Assembly: GCA_020051815.1 (NCBI GenBank)
Contig: JAGVQF010000007.1
Coordinates: 1 to 6,372, forward strand
Source: Candidatus Saganbacteria bacterium
GTDB taxonomy: Bacteria; Margulisbacteria; WOR-1; O2-12-FULL-45-9; XYB2-FULL-48-7
Reading direction: 5' to 3'
Length of the DNA: 6,372 bases
Below the pieces are notes generated by a model, which was not told where the DNA came from, ran no database searches, and was given only the letters and a program-made list of their open reading frames with translations. A program made the translations under genes and the position numbers. Numbering within the stretch: position 1 is the stretch's first letter; every line of letters starts with the position of its first letter. Of this stretch, positions 1-5,353 are shown one piece after another.

Positions 1-3
1 AAA

Positions 4-20
4 AAGTAGAGCGGCTACTT
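4..20. other. Small inverted repeat at the window edge
   Basis: AAGTAG (4-9) and CTACTT (15-20) form a 6-bp stem around a 5-base loop. No T-run follows, so it is not a convincing intrinsic terminator. It could belong to the 3' end of a gene outside the window. Confidence 0.3.
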
Positions 21-104
21 AACAACCGGCCCAGAAAATGCTTAAATTATGCTACGCCGCAAGAGGTGCTAAGTGGTGCGTTTGCCGGTGGAATGTAGCG
101 ATGG

Positions 105-129
105 CAAAACAACGATCTTTGTTGTTTTG
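105..129 (+). other. Hairpin in the leader of the 844-residue gene
   Basis: CAAAACAAC (105-113) pairs perfectly with GTTGTTTTG (121-129) around a 7-base loop, 38 bases before the first ATG of the downstream gene. The 3' arm is T-rich, so the element could act as a weak terminator for upstream transcription or as leader structure. No riboswitch family is recognised in 1-166, and no convincing -35/-10 pair was found there. Confidence 0.4.
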
Positions 130-166
130 ATGCAAGAAATGAGCCAGAAATATCGATTATTCTAGT

Positions 167-202
167 ATGGAAGCTATGAAAGTTATGGAAGCTATGAAAG
201 TT
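167..202 (+). repeat. 18-bp perfect tandem duplication at the start of the 844-residue gene
   Basis: Bases 167-184 and 185-202 are the same 18-mer, encoding MEAMKV twice. Each unit has two in-frame ATGs, giving candidate starts at residues 1, 4, 7 and 10. The unit length is a multiple of three, so gain or loss of a copy keeps the frame. Confidence 0.95.
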
Positions 203-2701
203 AAAGGTCCGAAAGCGTCAACCTCTTTAGAAACGGCCAAATTTGCCGCGACAGATACATTATTTCCGGCCAAAAAAAACGTACTCAACAATGAGAAAAA
301 AATGCCTGAGTCTCTTGGTCAGGTGCCAGAAAGCCAGCCCGTAGTCGTCAGATCAATTTCACGCAACGATATTGCCACGATTAATTCCATTGTTTTGAGC
401 ACGCCTGGCATCAATAATTATTCAGAGGAAGAGATGCGGGCGTTTTCCCGGCCGGATCTATCAGCCCTCTTCAAGGTGGTCGTGATAAAGGGCGGAACCG
501 CGCCGCGGGTGGACTTTGAAACCGGGGTTATTTTTATCGGGCGTGACTGTAAAGATGTGCAGAAAAAAGTCGCGGATGCCCTGGGGACCGCATTCTGGTT
601 ATATAGCCAGGCAGTTCTTCTTGAGAGGATACCGTCAAAGTTTAAAGATGAAACCGTCTCCTGGCTGCATTCTTCCGTAAATTATTTGATCGAACACGGA
701 TTTGTCGACAATAGACTTCTCATTCTGCAAACAATGATCGGCTCTGATCTGCCGAGGCCGCAAAAGCGTGTTTTAGCTGGGATCTTTGAGGCGTATTATA
801 AGAACGGAAAATTGGTCGAACCTGAAAAAAACAAATTGATGGCTTTATATAAAAATGAGGTTCAAGATGAGATCGCCGCCAAGGGAAAGGCCGACGTGGC
901 CGCCCTTGATCGGGCGATTTACCGTGAAGGGACGATTGGCTATCTATTACGCCAATTCGGCATTACCGAGATTGAAACCGATTCAGTTATCGTTGAAGCA
1001 TTACAAACGCACCTCCCCGTTTATTACAACAAGATTAAATCCGCCTATCAGGGCTTAAAATCAAGAGACATTGCGAAAAAAATGATTGAACGATCTAATA
1101 ATCCGGCCTTTAGGCGGGCCGCTGTATCGGCCAGGCTGGAACTTTTCTGGGAGACGAGCATAGTCCATTCTCTTATGCCCGCTGGAGACAGGCCATTACT
1201 GCATGCGGGAGAGAGCGAGTCAGACAGGGCGATAGAGTGCTTATACGATAAGATTGATCGTGTCGAAAACCTGGCTGATCTGATCGTCGTCAAGAAGCTG
1301 ATACTTGATTATATTGAGAATAAAGCGCGCAAGATCGGTCCGCTGGATTTGGATAGGAAAAAGAAAGAGAAGAAATCGGTCTCCGGCCTTATCAACTATG
1401 CGCTCGAAAATATGCTTTATAGCGAAAGTGAAGCCATATCCCTCTCTTTGCGGCTCGAGTGGCCGATGGTCCCCAGTAGGCTGGCGGAACTATATGTGCA
1501 ATATCTTGCTGCGGGGGCGGAGAATAAGCATGAGCTACAGAAGGCCCTGGCCGACGGTTATGCTCAATTTATTCAACAAGCCAGAAAGATCCCCGATCAA
1601 AACATTCTTGATCAGGCCAGGGGATTTGGGATCATGCTGAATCAGGAAGGGGTAATTTTCAGGCAGAATGTGGCCGGGCTGGATAGCTCCCCCGAGATCA
1701 ATACACTAGAGCAAAAAGTGTTTACTTTTCATGATAAAATTTCGGCTCTGAAGGAAGAATATCTGGTTTTGTTCCAAAGCGCAGCCAAGGCCGCTCAAGA
1801 GAACGACTTCCCCAAATTGCGCGGACTAAGGGCGGAAATGAAGAAGTTGCACAATATAGTGAAAGCGCTTTTTGAAGGACGGAAAACCGACCTTGAGGAA
1901 CTTAGTTCGGTTAGGCAAGATGACGCGCCGACAGGGGAGACCAATTATTCCTTTACCCCCGTCCTTCAATCCGGCGGAGCGCTGCGAAGATATTTGGCGG
2001 ACGGCTGGGAGCTGGCAAGATATATTGTTCTTGAGCGAAGAATTAATGGCTTTAGCGAGAGGCTGCGGGAGATCTATTCGCAGTCCAGCTCGTCGGGAAA
2101 TTACGGGCCGCTCAACAGTGACATTGTCTTGACAAGCTGGGATCTTGATGAGCGGCTGGAAGAGATCGGCCGATTCTTTACAGAAGAAAGAATGGATTTG
2201 ATCAATCGATTTGCCAGGCAATATGGCGTGCCCTCGGCGCTTTTGGCCGCGCTGATCTTGACCGAACAGAAAGATCAGACTTTCGCGGAAAATATCACCG
2301 ATCTCGTTTCGAGCGCTTGGAATAATCCATCAGTAGGAGTGGGCCAGGTGACCATAACGACTGCCAGGGGCTTGTTCCCCGAAAGATTTAGCGGTGATAG
2401 CGGTCTTTCTGTCGGTTTGGAGCTGAATAGTGATGATTTTAATATTGAAGCTTCGTCCGCCGCGCTCAAAGAATTTATTCGGGAGGGAGAAAAATATTTC
2501 GGCCGCAAGGCCACGATTCAAGAAATCGGATCACGCTACACCTCGAGCTCCTTTGACGGCAACGACAACAGTTGGGGGCTGCTGGTAAAGCAATCCTACG
2601 ATGATATTTTAATCTCCGGCCTATTTGGCGGACGGAGCCTGGAAGGATTTACAAGTGCTTTCGAGCAATACTTGAGCCAAGCGGGCGGCTACCGCCCGTA
2701 G
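167..2701 (+). CDS. Large helical protein with C-terminal lytic-transglycosylase-like domain
   Basis: The protein has 844 residues. The last ~170 (from about 676) resemble an SLT/lysozyme-fold domain: YGVPSALLAALILTEQ (about 686-701) with E700 where the catalytic glutamate belongs, then GVGQVT (G724-T729) like the family's G-LMQ-T segment, then a FNIEAS stretch near 758 like the 'NI..G..YL' helix. The usual AYNAG motif is replaced by RYTSSS. By family analogy it would cleave peptidoglycan glycan strands, but that is inference. Residues 150-640 are mostly helical and charged, with a likely coiled coil at about 510-585. No signal peptide or membrane segment is visible, which is odd for a wall enzyme. 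Start choice is uncertain: an in-frame stop lies at 140-142, no clear Shine-Dalgarno precedes 167, and any of four early ATGs (or M46) could be used. The 3' end overlaps the convergent minus-strand gene by 13 bp. I do not recognise the whole protein. Confidence 0.85.
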   Translation: MEAMKVMEAMKVKGPKASTSLETAKFAATDTLFPAKKNVLNNEKKMPESLGQVPESQPVVVRSISRNDIATINSIVLSTPGINNYSEEEMRAFSRPDLSALFKVVVIKGGTAPRVDFETGVIFIGRDCKDVQKKVADALGTAFWLYSQAVLLERIPSKFKDETVSWLHSSVNYLIEHGFVDNRLLILQTMIGSDLPRPQKRVLAGIFEAYYKNGKLVEPEKNKLMALYKNEVQDEIAAKGKADVAALDRAIYREGTIGYLLRQFGITEIETDSVIVEALQTHLPVYYNKIKSAYQGLKSRDIAKKMIERSNNPAFRRAAVSARLELFWETSIVHSLMPAGDRPLLHAGESESDRAIECLYDKIDRVENLADLIVVKKLILDYIENKARKIGPLDLDRKKKEKKSVSGLINYALENMLYSESEAISLSLRLEWPMVPSRLAELYVQYLAAGAENKHELQKALADGYAQFIQQARKIPDQNILDQARGFGIMLNQEGVIFRQNVAGLDSSPEINTLEQKVFTFHDKISALKEEYLVLFQSAAKAAQENDFPKLRGLRAEMKKLHNIVKALFEGRKTDLEELSSVRQDDAPTGETNYSFTPVLQSGGALRRYLADGWELARYIVLERRINGFSERLREIYSQSSSSGNYGPLNSDIVLTSWDLDERLEEIGRFFTEERMDLINRFARQYGVPSALLAALILTEQKDQTFAENITDLVSSAWNNPSVGVGQVTITTARGLFPERFSGDSGLSVGLELNSDDFNIEASSAALKEFIREGEKYFGRKATIQEIGSRYTSSSFDGNDNSWGLLVKQSYDDILISGLFGGRSLEGFTSAFEQYLSQAGGYRP
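2682..2698. other. GC-rich hairpin at the overlapping convergent stop codons
   Basis: CGGGCGG (2682-2688) and CCGCCCG (2692-2698) form a 7-bp, all-G/C stem around the loop CTA. The loop is the complement of the minus-strand TAG stop, and the 3' arm runs into the plus-strand TAG at 2699-2701. No T-run follows on either strand, so intrinsic termination is unproven. It may still act as a shared 3' end structure for both mRNAs, since no other terminator separates these genes. Confidence 0.5.
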
Positions 2702-3405
2702 ATATCCTCTTCAATTAGCTTTAAATAGCCGGTATGCTCGGTGCCTGATTCTATTTGAAGAACGGCGCCCAGCGCCTGCGTGAATGTTTCGGCTCCTTCT
2801 AACTGCTGTTCCGGCTCTTTGAACTTGTAGCTATAAGGGATCGTAAAGACGAGGATCAGTTTAGGTTTTTCGTCTTTGTTTATTATTGCGGCCGTTGTCG
2901 TTTTTTTGCCGGCGGCATCGACGACCTCAAAGGTCGGGAACCTTCTCCCTTCAATATCGGAGATCCAGTCCCACTTGAATGGCTTCTTGGCTGACTTGAT
3001 CGATTCCCGATTCTCCTCAACGATCTCCTTCAGGCTCTCTTCCAGGGTGTAGACAAAGCCCAGGTCGCGCGTTTCGATGGCTCTTTTGCCCGGGATCAAT
3101 AAACCGGCAAAATCGACCTTGCCTTTCTTATCGATCAGGATGATCTCGTTCTGCGCCAGGCCTTTTTTGGTCAGCCACTTGGCCAGTATTTCTGGCTTGC
3201 CCTTGGTAACCTTCTGGGACCACTTGAGCTGCGGCGTGTAATAGAATTTGATCTCGGGGAATTTTGACTCATCAAAGGTCGGGTTCTTGGGCCCAAGATG
3301 GAGGCCGATCGTCTCGTCAGGCGCAAAGGGCATTTTGGCCGGAGCCGATAGAGCGAGCAAGTTCAATAAGCACAGGGCCCCCAGCGCGACAAATATCTTT
3401 TTCAT
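2689..3405 (-). CDS. Exported cysteine-free protein, possibly thioredoxin/redoxin-like
   Basis: The ATG at 3405 gives 238 residues. A longer in-frame start at 3453 is rejected: this ATG has GGAGGT 10 bases upstream and begins a classic signal peptide (MKK, hydrophobic core to about residue 20, probable signal peptidase I site after SAPA). The export site is therefore periplasm or outside. Two segments recall thioredoxin-fold proteins: EIILIDKKGKVDFAG (about 87-101), like the 'LID-DGK' strand of TlpA-type proteins, and GRRFPTFEVVDAAGKK (about 153-168) followed by KPKLILVFTIP, like a redoxin opening. The expected CxxC or peroxidatic cysteine is absent. The only cysteine (C12) lies in the signal peptide without a lipobox, so thiol chemistry is excluded. 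The gene follows dxr by 7 bp and is probably co-transcribed and coupled. Function unknown; the fold assignment is tentative. Confidence 0.82.
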   Translation of the reverse strand: MKKIFVALGALCLLNLLALSAPAKMPFAPDETIGLHLGPKNPTFDESKFPEIKFYYTPQLKWSQKVTKGKPEILAKWLTKKGLAQNEIILIDKKGKVDFAGLLIPGKRAIETRDLGFVYTLEESLKEIVEENRESIKSAKKPFKWDWISDIEGRRFPTFEVVDAAGKKTTTAAIINKDEKPKLILVFTIPYSYKFKEPEQQLEGAETFTQALGAVLQIESGTEHTGYLKLIEEDIYGR

Positions 3406-3412
3406 ATTATTA

Positions 3413-4561
3413 TTAACCTCCGTGATTGACCGTTTCTCTCGCTTGCTTATCAACGGCTAAAATTTCTTCGAGCGTCGGGTTTTCCTTATTCGGGACCTTA
3501 GCCAGAACAGCTTTTATTTTAACAGCTATCTGATCAAAATTAAACTTCCCCTTCAGAAATTGGTTAACCGCTTCCTCATTGGCCGCGTTGAGGACGGCGG
3601 GCAGGGTGCCTTTGGCTTTGCCGGCGGTGTAGGCGTATTCGAGGCAGGGGAACTTGGCTAGGTCAGGTTTGGCGAATGTCAATCCGGTGACTTTGCTAAA
3701 ATCGAGCCGTCCCCAATGGTTCGCCTGCCGCTCTTCTTCTAACAAGGCATATTGGATCGGCACCCTCATATCCGGCGCGCCGAGTTGAGCCTTAATGGAG
3801 CCGTCGACAAACTCGACCAGCGAGTGGATGATGCTCTCGGGGTGGATTACGACCTCGATCTGCGCATAATCGAGGCCGAACAGGTGATGGGCTTCGATCA
3901 CTTCAAAGCCCTTGTTCATCAAAGTGGCCGAATCGATCGTGATCTTGGGCCCCATCTTCCAGGTGGGGTGCTTGAGCGCTTCTTTGGCGGTCATCAGGGC
4001 CAGTTTCTCGGCCGGCGTTTTCAGGAATGGCCCGCCGGAAGCGGTCAGGATTATTTTTTTTACGGTTTTACGATCTTCGCCGCGCAGGCACTGGGCGATG
4101 GCGCTGTGTTCCGAATCGATCGGGAATATTTTCACACCGGCGGCTTTGGCCTCGCTCATGAAAATATCGCCGGCGGCCACCAGGACTTCCTTGGTGGCCA
4201 GGGCGATGTCTTTTTTGAGCTTAACGGCTTCGAGCACGGCAGTTAGGGTAAGCGAGCCGGGGATGGCGACGACGACCATTTTAGCGTCGGCGGCGGTGGC
4301 GACTTTCAGCAGGCCCTCCGCGCCGGTAAAGATCTGGACTTTGGCGCCAGCCAGTTTGGCTTCGACCTTGGCTTTGGCTTCATCATTGAGAACGGAGATG
4401 ATGCGCGGCTGGAATTTCTTGACCTGCTCGACGATCGCGTCGACATCATCTCTGGTGGCCAGGGCCGCCACCCGCAGGCGGCTGGGGAAGATGGAGACGA
4501 CCTCAAGGCACTGCTTGCCGATCGAGCCGGTGGAACCGAGGATGGCGATGGCTTTTTTCAT
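3413..4561 (-). CDS. dxr: 1-deoxy-D-xylulose 5-phosphate reductoisomerase (DXR/IspC)
   Basis: The product catalyses the NADPH-dependent rearrangement and reduction of DXP to 2-C-methyl-D-erythritol 4-phosphate, the committed step of the cytoplasmic MEP isoprenoid pathway. It has 382 residues, close to the family norm. The N-terminal Rossmann motif GSTGSIG is at 9-15. Expected metal ligands are D149, E151 (DSEH) and E220. ASGGPF (174-179), HPTWKMG (198-204, the flexible-loop histidine and tryptophan), MNKG (215-218) and HPESIIHSLVEF (240-251) are all present. Variants worth noting are ATKE (122-125) where ANKE is usual, DSEHSA rather than DSEHNA, and a shortened IPGSLTL segment near 100-106. 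The ATG overlaps the vapC stop as ATGA and has no good Shine-Dalgarno of its own, so translation is probably coupled to vapC. Its first 44 bp are repeated upstream of vapBC. No other MEP or envelope genes are in view. Confidence 0.97.
   Translation of the reverse strand: MKKAIAILGSTGSIGKQCLEVVSIFPSRLRVAALATRDDVDAIVEQVKKFQPRIISVLNDEAKAKVEAKLAGAKVQIFTGAEGLLKVATAADAKMVVVAIPGSLTLTAVLEAVKLKKDIALATKEVLVAAGDIFMSEAKAAGVKIFPIDSEHSAIAQCLRGEDRKTVKKIILTASGGPFLKTPAEKLALMTAKEALKHPTWKMGPKITIDSATLMNKGFEVIEAHHLFGLDYAQIEVVIHPESIIHSLVEFVDGSIKAQLGAPDMRVPIQYALLEEERQANHWGRLDFSKVTGLTFAKPDLAKFPCLEYAYTAGKAKGTLPAVLNAANEEAVNQFLKGKFNFDQIAVKIKAVLAKVPNKENPTLEEILAVDKQARETVNHGG
3416..3421 (-). promoter_or_regulatory. Shine-Dalgarno of the exported protein inside the dxr 3' end
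   Basis: GGAGGT on the minus strand lies 10 bases before the ATG at 3405. It is also the last two sense codons (Gly-Gly) of dxr, directly before its TAA. This fixes the downstream start and suggests translation by ribosomes finishing dxr. Confidence 0.8.
4518..4561 (-). repeat. 44-bp direct repeat, copy 1 (5' end of functional dxr)
   Basis: Identical over 44 bp to 5305-5348. It begins exactly at the dxr ATG and ends within codon 15. Sequence 5' of the ATG differs between copies. Inside the gene, similarity continues through codon 17 with third-base changes only. Confidence 0.97.
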
Positions 4562-4974
4562 AATATTTCTAAAGGATCGATTCTTTGCAAGCCGTTTATT
4601 TTATCGAAGTGCTTATCAACGCTCAAAATGAATTTAAAATTGCCTCGCAAGGCCGTGGCGGCATGGATCGCGTCCCTGACATTCAGATGGCGATAACGGT
4701 TCAATAAATTGACGGAAAGCAGAATATCGGCTTTCTCGACCGGCAAGACCTCATGTATGACTGCGAGAGTATTTTCGACAATCCTTAGGCCAATAGTTCT
4801 CTGTCCGAGGGAAGAATAGCGGTACAAGATCTCCTGCAGGACCTCGGTGTTTGTCACGCCGAAGAGTTCATCGGAGGCGACCAGGCGCAGGATGGCCTGG
4901 CAGGGTTCTTTATATTTGTGCGCGGAACCGTGGGCGTAGATCAGGATGTTCGTGTCCAGAAAATAGCTTTTCAT
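4558..4974 (-). CDS. vapC: PIN-domain ribonuclease toxin, VapC family
   Basis: This 138-residue protein has the usual VapC length. It starts with FLDTNILIYA, placing the first metal-binding aspartate at D7. The other acidic residues of a PIN active site are visible: E44 in TNTEVLQEI, D101 in VRDAIHAATA, and D120 in LSVDKHFDKI. PIN toxins are Mg2+-dependent endoribonucleases that commonly cut tRNA or rRNA to arrest growth until neutralised by the partner antitoxin. The exact RNA target cannot be read from sequence. The start overlaps the antitoxin stop by ATGA (4971-4974), and the stop overlaps the dxr start by ATGA (4558-4561). Both junctions imply translational coupling. The active-site set is complete, so the toxin is likely functional. 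Confidence 0.92.
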   Translation of the reverse strand: MKSYFLDTNILIYAHGSAHKYKEPCQAILRLVASDELFGVTNTEVLQEILYRYSSLGQRTIGLRIVENTLAVIHEVLPVEKADILLSVNLLNRYRHLNVRDAIHAATALRGNFKFILSVDKHFDKINGLQRIDPLEIL

Positions 4975-5213
4975 CGGCCGTGAGCGCGAATGATCCCCTT
5001 TTCCATCTTGGCCCAGTCATCAACCGGCGCTTTCAGGCGCGCCATCTGCTCAACAACCTTCAACCGCTGCATCCGGCTGACCAGCCGCTCGCCGTAGAGC
5101 AGGGCGGCCTCGCGGAAGATCTCGCCAAGGGATTTGTGGGATCTTTTCCCTAATTCCTTCAATCTCTTATATTCCTTTTCGTCGATCAGCACCTGAACCC
5201 TTTTTGATAGCAT
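4971..5213 (-). CDS. vapB: Ribbon-helix-helix antitoxin paired with the PIN toxin
   Basis: The product has 80 residues. Residues 4-10 (KRVQVLI) fit the DNA-contacting beta strand, 11-24 the first helix, and 28-42 (SLGEIFREAALLYGE) the second helix of a ribbon-helix-helix domain. The C-terminal part, with a basic amphipathic helix and PVDDWAKMEK (63-72), fits a toxin-binding tail. It should neutralise the PIN toxin and repress its own promoter. The start at 5213 is supported by AAGGGGG (5221-5227) 7 bases upstream. The gene sits behind a strong promoter with tandem near-palindromes suited to a dimeric ribbon-helix-helix repressor. The VapB name rests on the PIN partner as well as on the fold. 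Confidence 0.88.
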   Translation of the reverse strand: MLSKRVQVLIDEKEYKRLKELGKRSHKSLGEIFREAALLYGERLVSRMQRLKVVEQMARLKAPVDDWAKMEKGIIRAHGR

Positions 5214-5220
5214 TTTGAAG

Positions 5221-5227
5221 CCCCCTT
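5221..5227 (-). promoter_or_regulatory. Ribosome binding site of the RHH antitoxin gene
   Basis: AAGGGGG on the minus strand, 7 bases before the ATG at 5213. It abuts the proximal operator half, so a bound repressor would block the promoter-proximal transcribed region carrying it. Confidence 0.75.
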
Positions 5228-5248
5228 ATGTGCATGTCTATGCGCATA
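5227..5248. promoter_or_regulatory. Probable vapBC autoregulatory operator (two 10-bp elements)
   Basis: TATGCGCATA (5239-5248) is a perfect palindrome. TATGTGCATG (5227-5236) matches it at 8 of 10 positions, 12 bp away, roughly one helical turn. The pair overlaps the predicted transcription start (about 5241) and touches the -10 box. That is where an RHH antitoxin dimer pair would bind. Assigning it to this antitoxin is inference. Confidence 0.6.
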
Positions 5249-5276
5249 TATTACAAAACCGGCGGCGGCCTGTCAA
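5248..5276 (-). promoter_or_regulatory. Sigma70-type promoter of the vapB-vapC-dxr operon
   Basis: On the minus strand the -35 is TTGACA (5271-5276), a perfect consensus. The spacer is exactly 17 bp (5254-5270), and the -10 is TAATAT (5248-5253). Predicted transcription starts near 5241, about 28 bases before the antitoxin ATG. It is the best promoter in the window and the nearest one to dxr. It lies just downstream of the dxr remnant. Confidence 0.8.
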
Positions 5277-5288
5277 GCTCTTCTGGAA

Positions 5289-5348
5289 TTATCCGGCTTG
5301 TTTCCCGATCGAGCCGGTGGAACCGAGGATGGCGATGGCTTTTTTCAT
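5289..5348 (-). pseudogene. Displaced 5' remnant of dxr
   Basis: Read from the ATG at 5348, this encodes MKKAIAILGSTGSIGKQ followed by AG and a TAA stop at 5289-5291. The first 17 residues equal the N-terminus of the full DXR downstream. The first 44 bp are identical to the real gene, and codons 15-17 differ only at third positions (GGG/GGC, AAA/AAG, CAA/CAG). After codon 17 homology stops and the vapBC promoter region begins. The remnant starts 5 bp after the RelE-like stop, a normal operon spacing, so dxr probably once followed that gene directly. It might now be translated as a 19-residue peptide, but a role is not supported. Confidence 0.88.
5305..5348 (-). repeat. 44-bp direct repeat, copy 2 (in the dxr remnant)
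   Basis: Identical to 4518-4561 and in the same orientation, 787 bp apart. Together the copies bracket the complete vapBC module and its promoter. Recombination between them would delete 787 bp and place intact dxr directly behind the RelE-like gene. Confidence 0.97.
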
Positions 5349-5353
5349 GGCTA

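Noticed and set aside
1..166. Riboswitch in the leader of the 844-residue gene
   Set aside because: Only simple hairpins were found; no conserved core of a known riboswitch class could be recognised.
1826..2221. 131-residue minus-strand frame inside the 844-residue gene
   Set aside because: No recognisable motif and no RBS; the plus-strand frame is continuous and shows domain features.
3406..3453. N-terminal extension of the exported protein to the ATG at 3453
   Set aside because: It would place 16 charged residues before a classic signal peptide and overlap dxr by 41 bp. The ATG at 3405 has a GGAGGT and a proper signal sequence.
3752..4631. Long open frames on the plus strand opposite dxr (164 and 239 residues)
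   Set aside because: They are antisense to a clear, motif-complete dxr and show no family features, so they are shadows of the codon pattern of dxr.
4518..5348. Insertion sequence or transposon with vapBC as cargo
   Set aside because: No transposase, integrase or terminal inverted repeats are visible. The flanking repeats are gene sequence and, at 44 bp, far longer than ordinary IS target duplications.
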